Source: Acetobacteraceae bacterium
GTDB lineage: Bacteria; Pseudomonadota; Alphaproteobacteria; Acetobacterales; Acetobacteraceae
DNA: 33,063 nucleotides
Direction: 5' to 3'
Assembly (NCBI GenBank): GCA_947446625.1
Contig: CANFIE010000002.1
Location: forward strand, 1-33,063
Within the stretch, counting starts at the first letter, position 1. Each line of letters opens with the position of its first letter. Shown piece by piece: positions 26,114 to 33,063 of the stretch. The translations under genes and the position numbers were made by a program. The notes beneath the pieces are model-generated. The model was not told the origin of the DNA and ran no database searches. It saw only the letters and a program-made list of their open reading frames with translations.

Positions 26114-27001
26114 ATGAGCGCGACAACTCAACCCGCTTTGGCCCCGGCCAAGAACGCCGCCGTTGCCGCCCGCCTCGGCCGCAGCCGCAAGCGGGGCGAC
26201 ATGATGGCCCGCAGCCTCTCGTTGCTGGCCACCAGCATCGGCCTCATCTTCCTCACCTCCATCCTGGTGACGCTCTTCTACAAGGGCTTCAACGCGATGA
26301 ACCTCTCGGTCTTCACCGAGGTCACGCGGCCGCCCGGCTCCAATGGTGGGCTGTTGAACGCCATTGTCGGCAGCCTCATCCAGGTGGCGCTCGGCACCGC
26401 CATCGGCACGCCCATTGGCATGCTGGTCGGCACCTACCTGGCGGAATACGCTCGCGGCTCGGCCTTCGGTGGCATGGTCCGCTTCGTGTCCGACATTCTG
26501 CTCTCGGCGCCCTCCATCCTCATCGGCCTGTTCGTCTACTCGCTGCTGGTGCTGCCCTTCGGCGGCTTCTCCGGCTGGGCGGGCGTGGCGGCGCTGGCCA
26601 TCATCATCATCCCCATCGTGGTCCGCACCACCGAGGACATGCTGAGCCTGATCCCGAACACCCTGCGCGAAGCGGTGATCGGCCTGGGTTCGCCGAAGTG
26701 GAAGATGATCGTGCTGGTCTGCTGGCGCTCGGCCATCTCGGGCATCATCACCGGCGTGCTGCTGGGCATTGCCCGCATTGCCGGCGAAACCGCGCCGCTG
26801 CTGTTCACCAGCCTGGGCAACAACGCCTGGTCCACCGACCTGACGCAGCCCTTGCCCAGCCTGCCCATTACCATCTACAGTTACGCCGGCTCGCCGTTCC
26901 AGGACTGGATCGAGCTTGCCTGGGCCGGCGCGCTGGTCATTACCCTGGCGGTGCTGGGGCTCAATATCGCGGCCCGCAGCCTGTTCAGCGGCAAGAAGTG
27001 A
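26114..27001 (+). CDS. pstA: phosphate ABC transporter permease PstA
   Basis: [67 protein letters not shown]. Confidence 0.95.
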   Translation: MSATTQPALAPAKNAAVAARLGRSRKRGDMMARSLSLLATSIGLIFLTSILVTLFYKGFNAMNLSVFTEVTRPPGSNGGLLNAIVGSLIQVALGTAIGTPIGMLVGTYLAEYARGSAFGGMVRFVSDILLSAPSILIGLFVYSLLVLPFGGFSGWAGVAALAIIIIPIVVRTTEDMLSLIPNTLREAVIGLGSPKWKMIVLVCWRSAISGIITGVLLGIARIAGETAPLLFTSLGNNAWSTDLTQPLPSLPITIYSYAGSPFQDWIELAWAGALVITLAVLGLNIAARSLFSGKK

Positions 27002-27008
27002 GGCGGAG

Positions 27009-27845
27009 ATGAGCGCGACCATGACAGACCAAGCAACGCAATCCGCCGGTTTCGGTGGCCTCTCGGCCCGCTCCAGCGCGGAACTGAACCAGACCGCGCG
27101 GATCAGCATCCGCAACCTGGATTTCTTCTACGGCACCAACAAGGCGCTGAAGTCCATCAACATGGACTACCCGGAAAAGCAGGTCACCGGCATGATCGGC
27201 CCTTCCGGCTGCGGCAAGTCCACCCTGCTGCGGGTGCTGAACCGCATGTACAGCCTGTACCCCGGCCAGCGCGCCACGGGTGAAGTGCTGATGGACGGCA
27301 ACAACATCATCGCCGACGACGTGGACATGAACGCCCTGCGCTCCAAGGTGGGTATGGTGTTCCAGAAGCCAACGCCCTTCCCCATGACCATCTATGAAAA
27401 CATCGCCTTCGGCATCCGCCTGCATGAAAAGCTGAACCGGGCGCAGATGGATGAGCGGATTGAGTGGGCGCTGACCCGCGCCGCGATCTGGGGCGAGGTG
27501 AAGGACCGGCTGAACACCAGCGCCATGGGGCTTTCCGGTGGCCAGCAGCAGCGCCTCTGCATCGCCCGCACCATCGCGGTGCGGCCTGAGGTCATCCTGT
27601 TCGACGAACCTACTTCGGCGCTCGACCCCATCAGCACCCTGAAGATCGAGGAATTGATCGACGAGTTGAAGCGCGACTTCACCATCGCCATCGTCACCCA
27701 CAACATGCAGCAGGCGGCCCGCTGCGCCGACCAGGTGGCGTTCTTCTACCTGGGCGAGCTGATCGAGGTGGCGCCGGCGGCGCAGCTCTTCACCGCGCCG
27801 AAAGAACAGAAGACCCAGGAATACATTACCGGAAGGTTCGGCTGA
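27009..27845 (+). CDS. pstB: phosphate ABC transporter ATP-binding protein
   Basis: [36 protein letters not shown] (Walker A), [36 protein letters not shown]. Confidence 0.97.
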   Translation: MSATMTDQATQSAGFGGLSARSSAELNQTARISIRNLDFFYGTNKALKSINMDYPEKQVTGMIGPSGCGKSTLLRVLNRMYSLYPGQRATGEVLMDGNNIIADDVDMNALRSKVGMVFQKPTPFPMTIYENIAFGIRLHEKLNRAQMDERIEWALTRAAIWGEVKDRLNTSAMGLSGGQQQRLCIARTIAVRPEVILFDEPTSALDPISTLKIEELIDELKRDFTIAIVTHNMQQAARCADQVAFFYLGELIEVAPAAQLFTAPKEQKTQEYITGRFG

Positions 27846-28561
27846 TGCCCCAGGAGCAGCACACCGTGCGCAGCTACGCCGAAGAGCTGAAGCGCCTGAG
27901 CGGTATCATCATGCGCATGGGCGGCCTGGCCGAGCGCCAGGTGGCCGATGCCACCGCCGCCCTGGTGGACCGCGACACCGAACTGGCCGCCGCCGTGGTG
28001 CAGCGCGATGTCGAGATCGACGCGCTGGACACCGAGGTGGAAAGCTTCACCGTCCAACTGCTCGCGCTGCGCCAGCCCATGGGCGCAGACCTGCGCTTCA
28101 TCGTCGCCGCCATGCGCATCAGCCAGGACCTGGAGCGCATTGGCGACTACGCCCGCAACGCCGCCAAGCGCGCCATCGTCATCTCGCAGCAGCCCCTCGT
28201 CGGCAGCCTCAACGGCTTCCAGCGCATGGCCCGGCTGGTGCAGGAAAACCTGAAGAACGCCATCGACGCCCTGGTGACCAAGGATGTGGCCAAGGCGCAT
28301 GCCGTCTGGGCCGCCGATGAGCCGGTGGACGAGATCTACAACGGCATCTTCCGCGAGATGCTGACCCACATGATGGAAGACCCGCGCAACATCACCGCGG
28401 CCACCCATCTGCTGTTCATCGCCAAAAATCTTGAGCGCATTGGCGACCACGCCACCAACATCGCCGAAACCGTGCACTACGCCGTGCTGGGGGACGCGAT
28501 CACCGAGGAAAGGCCGAAAGCCGATGCTTCAGCCTATGCAGTTGTCCGCCCGCCCAGCTGA
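27845..28561 (+). CDS. phoU: phosphate signalling complex protein PhoU
   Basis: LRQPMGADLRFIVAAMRISQDLERIGDYARNAAKR...AKNLERIGDHATNIAETVHY. Confidence 0.96.
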   Translation: MPQEQHTVRSYAEELKRLSGIIMRMGGLAERQVADATAALVDRDTELAAAVVQRDVEIDALDTEVESFTVQLLALRQPMGADLRFIVAAMRISQDLERIGDYARNAAKRAIVISQQPLVGSLNGFQRMARLVQENLKNAIDALVTKDVAKAHAVWAADEPVDEIYNGIFREMLTHMMEDPRNITAATHLLFIAKNLERIGDHATNIAETVHYAVLGDAITEERPKADASAYAVVRPPS

Positions 28562-29261
28562 ACAGGCTGGCCGCCCCACCGTTTTGGTGGTGGAGGACGA
28601 AGCCGCCCTGCTGACGTTGCTGCGCTATAACCTGGAAAAGCAGGGCTTCCGCGTTGAGGAAGCCGCTGACGGCCAGGAAGCGTTGCTGCGCGTGGCCGAG
28701 GCGCGCCCCGACCTGGTGCTGCTGGACTGGATGCTGCCCAGCCTGTCCGGCATCGAGGTATGCCGCCAGCTGCGCCGCCGCCCCGCCACGCGGGACCTGC
28801 CCATCATCATGGTCACCGCCCGCACCGAGGACCAGGACGCCGTGCGCGCGCTGGACCTGGGCGCCGATGACTACATCACCAAGCCCTTCATCATGGAGGC
28901 GCTGATGGCCCGCATCCGCGCCCTGCTGCGCCGCGCCGCCAGCGTTACCAGCAAGGGCCGGCTGGAATACCGCGACCTGGTGATGGACCAGGATGCCCAC
29001 CGCGTAACCCGCAATGGCCGCGCCCTGCACCTGGGCCCCACGGAATACCGCCTGCTGGAATTCTTCCTGCAGCACCCCGGCCGCGTGTTCAGCCGCGAAC
29101 AGCTGCTGGACGGCGTCTGGGGCCGCGACATCCACGTGGAATCCCGCACGGTGGACGTGCACATCCGCCGCCTGCGCAAGGCAGTGAATGGCGATACCGA
29201 GCAGGACCTCATCCGCACCGTCCGCTCGGCCGGTTACGCGCTGGACGCCGAGGACAGCTGA
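28524..29261 (+). CDS. phoB: phosphate regulon response regulator PhoB (OmpR/PhoB family)
   Basis: VLVVEDEAALLTLLRYNLEKQGF, LVLLDWMLPSLSGIEV, winged helix YRLLEFFLQHPGRVFSREQLLDGVWGRDIHVESRTVDVHIRRLRKAV. ATG at 28524 overlaps phoU; 28536 is an alternative. Confidence 0.93.
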   Translation: MLQPMQLSARPAEQAGRPTVLVVEDEAALLTLLRYNLEKQGFRVEEAADGQEALLRVAEARPDLVLLDWMLPSLSGIEVCRQLRRRPATRDLPIIMVTARTEDQDAVRALDLGADDYITKPFIMEALMARIRALLRRAASVTSKGRLEYRDLVMDQDAHRVTRNGRALHLGPTEYRLLEFFLQHPGRVFSREQLLDGVWGRDIHVESRTVDVHIRRLRKAVNGDTEQDLIRTVRSAGYALDAEDS

Positions 29262-29270
29262 GCGCTAGCC

Positions 29271-29293
29271 TTCCCCCAACAACCAAGGGGGAA
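29271..29293 (+). promoter_or_regulatory. stem-loop containing the predicted Shine-Dalgarno of the following TctC gene
   Basis: TTCCCCC-AACAACCAA-GGGGGAA; GGGGGAA lies 6 nt before ATG 29300. Confidence 0.55.
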
Positions 29294-29299
29294 CGCCGC

Positions 29300-30271
29300 A
29301 TGGTCGCGCCACTCTCGCGCCGTGCCTTGCTGGCCGCGCCGGCCCTGCTGCTGGCCGGCCCCGCCCATGCCGCCTGGCCAGACCGCCCCTTGCGCCTGGT
29401 GCATGGCTTCGGCGCCGGCGGCAACCCGGACACAATCGGCCGCATCGTCGCCGCCCGCCTGGCCGAATTGCTCGGCCAGCCCTGCGTGGTGGAACCCCGG
29501 CCCGGCGCCAGCGGCATCCCCGCCAGCGAACTCGTGGCCCGCAGCGCGCCCGATGGCCATGTGCTGGTCATCCTCACCGGCGGGCATCCGGTCTCGGCCG
29601 CGCTCAGCAACCGCCTGCCCTTCCACCCGGTGCAGGACTTCGCCTTCATTTCCCTGTTCACCGAATTCCCGCTCCTCGCCGTCACCCGGCCAGACCACCC
29701 GGCGGCGGATCTGCGCGCCATGCTGGCGCTCACCCGGCAGCAGGCCCGGCCCTTGTTCATCGCCTCCGGCGCCGGCCGCGCCACCACCCAGGGGCTTTCC
29801 GCCGAATTGGTTGGCCAGATCAGCGGCGCCGAAGTGCAGCACGTGGCCTACCCCAGCATGGCCGGCGCCCATGCCGATCTGCTGACCGGCCGGCTGGACC
29901 TGATCCTCGACACCCCCATCACCCTGCTGGCGCAGCTGCGGGAAGGCCGCATGCGCGCCCTGGCGGTTTCCAGTACCACGCCCTACCCGCCCCTGCCCGG
30001 CGTGCCCACCATGCAGCAGGCCGGGCTGCCGGGGTATGATGTCACCTCCTGGCTCGGCCTGGCCGGCCCCGCCGGGCTGCCGGCCGAGATCATCGCCCGG
30101 CTCAACGCCGCCTGCGCCACGGTGCTGGCCGAGCCGGAGCCCCGCACCCGGCTGGAAGCCCTGGGCAATGTCGTCCGCCCCTCGACGCCCGCGGCATTCC
30201 GCGACAGGGTGGCCGCCGATGTGGCGAAATGGTCCGCGGTGGTGGCCCGCGCCGGCATTGAGAGAGGCTAG
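29300..30271 (+). CDS. Bug/TctC-family substrate-binding protein
   Basis: AWPDRPLRLVHGFGAGGNPDTIGRIVAARLAELLGQPCVVEPRPGASGIPASELVARS; signal peptide. Confidence 0.9.
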   Translation: MVAPLSRRALLAAPALLLAGPAHAAWPDRPLRLVHGFGAGGNPDTIGRIVAARLAELLGQPCVVEPRPGASGIPASELVARSAPDGHVLVILTGGHPVSAALSNRLPFHPVQDFAFISLFTEFPLLAVTRPDHPAADLRAMLALTRQQARPLFIASGAGRATTQGLSAELVGQISGAEVQHVAYPSMAGAHADLLTGRLDLILDTPITLLAQLREGRMRALAVSSTTPYPPLPGVPTMQQAGLPGYDVTSWLGLAGPAGLPAEIIARLNAACATVLAEPEPRTRLEALGNVVRPSTPAAFRDRVAADVAKWSAVVARAGIERG

Positions 30272-30373
30272 AGCACTATGCGCCCTGACGGGCGCATTTC
30301 GTGCTCTATAACTATTTGAAACCAGAGCAAGAAATCCATTCTGATGATTCCATCAGAGCGGATATTGCTCTAG
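30268..30373. repeat. two-hairpin palindromic intergenic element bounded by CTAGAGCA...TGCTCTAG
   Basis: Hairpin 1: TAGAGCAC-T-ATGCGCCC-TGAC-GGGCGCAT-TTC-GTGCTCTA (30269-30308). Hairpin 2: AGAGCAA...CTGATG-ATTC-CATCAG...TTGCTCT (30324-30371). The outer 8-bp ends are inverted. Confidence 0.8.
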
Positions 30374-30444
30374 CGCCTGATCGGCTGAGGCGGTGACGCC
30401 GAAAGCCGTGAATCAGTCGCGCCAAAAACAGGGAGGATTAAAAA

Positions 30445-30981
30445 ATGGCCGCAGCCAACCTGACGCATATGGGCATCTACGTTCACAACCTGGAGCCGAT
30501 GTGCGCCTTCTACGGCAATGTCCTCGGCCTGGTGGTGTCAGACCGTGGCTACGTGCCCCGCTTCGGCGGAGACATCATCTTCATGTCCGGCAACGCCCAG
30601 GTGCACCATCAGGTGGTGCTGGTGCATGGCCGCCCGGCCAGCGCCACCTACACCACCGTCATGCAAATCAGCTTCACCGTGCCCAGCCTGGCGGAACTCC
30701 GCGCCACACGGGACCGCGCCCTGGCCAATGGCGCCAAGAACCTGCGCGCGGTCAGCCACGGCAATGCCTGGTCCATCTACTTCGAGGATCTGGAAGGCAA
30801 TGTCATCGAGGTTTACCTCGACAGCCCCTTCCACGTGCCCCAGCCGCATGGCGACCCGCTCGACCTCGACAAGCCCGACGCGCAGATTTTGGCCGAGACC
30901 GAGGCCACCTGCCGCGCCGACCCTGGCTTCATGCCGCGCCATGAATGGGAGGCGGTCCAGGCCGCCCGGCTGGCCGGCTGA
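30445..30981 (+). CDS. VOC-family protein (glyoxalase/extradiol dioxygenase-like)
   Basis: LTHMGIYVHNLEPMCAFYGNVLGLVVSDRG, VHHQVVLVHGRP, YFEDLEGNVIEVYLDSPFHVPQP; strong RBS AGGGAGGA before ATG. Confidence 0.9.
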   Translation: MAAANLTHMGIYVHNLEPMCAFYGNVLGLVVSDRGYVPRFGGDIIFMSGNAQVHHQVVLVHGRPASATYTTVMQISFTVPSLAELRATRDRALANGAKNLRAVSHGNAWSIYFEDLEGNVIEVYLDSPFHVPQPHGDPLDLDKPDAQILAETEATCRADPGFMPRHEWEAVQAARLAG

Positions 30982-31026
30982 ACATTTACTGGTTGCCACT
31001 GCGCCAAAAATCCATCCAATGGCGCC

Positions 31027-31872
31027 ATGGACGCCCAAGCTGAATATGACAACCGGGCCCGCGTGCCCGGTTCGGCCGAATTGCTGGCGCGCTGGCAGCG
31101 CGACGCCGCGGCCTTTCGCGAAGCCTGGCCAGAATCCGACCTTGGCCTGGCCTATGGCCCCGGCAAGCGTGAAAAGCTGGACCTTTTCCGCCCCGAAGGC
31201 GGCGGCAACACCCCGCTCGCCATCTTCATCCATGGCGGCTACTGGCAGGGGCTGGACCGCACCTTCTGTTCCCACTTCGCCCATGGCCTGCTGCAACGCG
31301 GCGTGGCCGTGGCGGTGCCTTCATATGAACTCGCCCCCGCCGTGCCCATCTCGCGCATGGTGGAGCAGATGCGCGCCGCCACCGCCTTCCTGTTCCGCCG
31401 GCTGAAGCGCCGCCCCTTGGTCACCGGCCATTCCGCCGGCGGGCATCTGGCCGCCATGCTGATGGCGACCGACTGGCGCGCCACCCTGCCCGGCATGCCG
31501 CAGGACCTCACCCCGGCCTGCCTGCCCATTTCCGGCGTGTTTGAGCTGGAGCCGCTGATGCCCACCACCATCGCCAAGGCGCTGCGCCTGCGGCCCGAGG
31601 ATGCCCGCCGGCTATCCCCGCGCCACATGAAGCCGCCCAGCTTCACCTCGCACCACCTCATCACCCCCGGCGCCGGGCTGCATTGCGTGGTCGGCGCCGC
31701 CGAATCCGGTGAGTTCATCCGCCAGAGCCGCGATTTCGCCGCCGCCTGGGGTGGCAGCTTCGAGGCCCTGACCGGCCGCAACCACTTCACGGTGCTGGAC
31801 CCGCTGCTGGATGCGCGCAGCCCGCTGACCACCCGCGCCGCCGACATGGCCAGCCTGCTTGCGCCGGGCTGA
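31027..31872 (+). CDS. alpha/beta hydrolase, kynurenine formamidase/BD-FAE-like
   Basis: IFIHGGYWQGLDRTFCSHFA, VTGHSAGGHLAAMLMATDW, FEALTGRNHFTVLDPL. Confidence 0.88.
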   Translation: MDAQAEYDNRARVPGSAELLARWQRDAAAFREAWPESDLGLAYGPGKREKLDLFRPEGGGNTPLAIFIHGGYWQGLDRTFCSHFAHGLLQRGVAVAVPSYELAPAVPISRMVEQMRAATAFLFRRLKRRPLVTGHSAGGHLAAMLMATDWRATLPGMPQDLTPACLPISGVFELEPLMPTTIAKALRLRPEDARRLSPRHMKPPSFTSHHLITPGAGLHCVVGAAESGEFIRQSRDFAAAWGGSFEALTGRNHFTVLDPLLDARSPLTTRAADMASLLAPG

Positions 31873-31918
31873 GGCTTCGGGCGAAAAGCTTAACCAGAGA
31901 GATATGGGAGAGTCCGGC

Positions 31919-33063
31919 ATGACCGATTTCGGCAGGCGTGGGTTGCTGGGTGGCATTGCCGCCGGCGCATTGGCCAGCCCCTGGGTGGCAAACGCCCAGG
32001 CGGCGGGGGTGAAGATCGGCCTGGTGGCGGTGCAAACCGGCCCGGCCGCCGCCCTCGGCACCCACCTGAAGGACGGCTTCATGCAGGGGCTGAAGCACCT
32101 GGATGGCAAGCTCGGCGGCCTCACCGCCAGCGTCGTTGATATCGACGACGAACTGCGCCCCGAAGTCGCCGTCACCAAGGTTCGCGCCGCGCTGGAGCGC
32201 GACAAGGTGGACTTCGTGGTGGGCGTGGTGTTCAGCAACATCCTGCAGGCCATCATCCGCCCGGTGACCGAATCCGGCACCATGCTGATCAGCACCAATG
32301 CCGGCCCGTCCAGCTTCGCCGGCCGCGGTTGCAACCAGAACCTGTTCGTCACCAGCTACAACAATGATCAGGTCCACAGCGTGATGGGCGAGGCCGCCGA
32401 GACCAGCGGCTACAAGAAGGTCTTCGCCCTGGTGCCCAACTACCAGGCGGGCAAGGACGCGGTGGCCGGCTTCAAGTCCCGCTTCAAGGGCGAGCTGGTG
32501 GACGAGGTGTACGTCCCGCTCAACCACCTGGATTTCTCGGCCGAACTGGCCAAAATCGCCGCCGCCAAGCCCGATGCCATCTTCACCTTCATGCCCGGTG
32601 GCCTGGGCGTGAACCTGGTGCGGCAGTATCGTCAGGCCGGCCTGGCGCACATCCCCTTCCTGTCCACCTTCACCGTGGATGAAAGCACCCTGCCGGCGCA
32701 GCAGGACGCCGCGCTCGGCTTCTTCAGCGCCTGCCCCTGGGCGCCCAACATGGACAACGCCGCCAATCGGAAGTTCGTCCGCGACTTCGAGGCCGCCCAC
32801 AACTACGTCCCGGGTAGCTACGCGGCGCAGAGCTACGACGCCGCCACCATGCTCGACGCCGCCATCCGCAAGGTGGGTGGCAATCTCTCGAACAAGGGCG
32901 CCCTGCGGGCCGCCATCAAGACGGCCGAGTTCAACAGCGTGCGCGGCCCCTTCCGCTTCGGCGCCAACCACTACCCGGTGCAGGATTTCTGGCTCTGCAA
33001 GGTGGTGAAGCGCCCCGACGGCAAGTTCGCCACCGAGACCGTTCGCCGCGTGCTGGAAAACAA
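31919..33063 (+). CDS. branched-chain amino acid-type ABC transporter substrate-binding protein (LivK-like), 3'-truncated by the window edge
   Basis: Frame translated by eye: MTDFGRRGLLGGIAAGALASPWVANAQAAGVKIGLVAVQTGPAAALGTHLKDGFMQGLKHLDGKLGG...DKVDFVVGVVFSNILQAI...VPNYQAGKDAVAGFKSRFKGELVDEVYVPLNHLDFSAELAKIAAAKPDAIF. Open to the window end and therefore absent from the ORF track. Confidence 0.9.
   Translation, partial: MTDFGRRGLLGGIAAGALASPWVANAQAAGVKIGLVAVQTGPAAALGTHLKDGFMQGLKHLDGKLGGLTASVVDIDDELRPEVAVTKVRAALERDKVDFVVGVVFSNILQAIIRPVTESGTMLISTNAGPSSFAGRGCNQNLFVTSYNNDQVHSVMGEAAETSGYKKVFALVPNYQAGKDAVAGFKSRFKGELVDEVYVPLNHLDFSAELAKIAAAKPDAIFTFMPGGLGVNLVRQYRQAGLAHIPFLSTFTVDESTLPAQQDAALGFFSACPWAPNMDNAANRKFVRDFEAAHNYVPGSYAAQSYDAATMLDAAIRKVGGNLSNKGALRAAIKTAEFNSVRGPFRFGANHYPVQDFWLCKVVKRPDGKFATETVRRVLEN

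Noticed and set aside
25823-27115. 430-aa minus-strand ORF
   Set aside because: Antisense to pstC and pstA; no motif support.
1-33063. Search for tRNA, rRNA, transposase, integrase, toxin-antitoxin or defence genes
   Set aside because: None recognised in the translated ORFs or by eye. The window reads as ordinary metabolic and transport chromosome.

Overview
This is a GC-rich chromosomal window. The style suggests an alphaproteobacterium of the Acetobacteraceae/Roseomonas type; that is an inference from gene content and codon bias, not a database result. Left to right it contains: (1) a queuosine cluster, queF(partial)-queG-queC-queD-queE, on +; (2) a long minus-strand run comprising a CP-ATP-grasp protein, an alpha-E protein, two tandem TctC/Bug binding proteins, a [2Fe-2S] subunit, a molybdopterin dehydrogenase large subunit, a 4,5-dihydroxyphthalate-decarboxylase/NMT1-like protein and a third TctC protein, mostly with 4-nt stop/start overlaps; (3) a TPP enzyme, an amidase with a small upstream ORF, a D-2-hydroxyacid dehydrogenase and an enolase-superfamily enzyme; (4) a PsiF-repeat protein, a CMD-family protein, a YidB-family protein, an alpha/beta hydrolase, an LLM flavin oxidoreductase, a gamma-glutamyltransferase and an enoyl-CoA hydratase; (5) a pstS-pstC-pstA-pstB-phoU-phoB operon with a Pho-box-like promoter but no phoR; (6) a fourth TctC protein, a two-hairpin palindromic intergenic element, a VOC dioxygenase-like protein, a formamidase-like hydrolase and a truncated LivK-type binding protein that runs off the right end. 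I saw no tRNA, rRNA, CRISPR array, prophage or transposase. I did not find a clear novel system. The best candidates for follow-up are the molybdo-hydroxylase/multi-TctC operon, the palindromic element that supplies a stop codon, the RBS-occluding hairpin before the fourth TctC gene, and the unlisted small ORF before the amidase.
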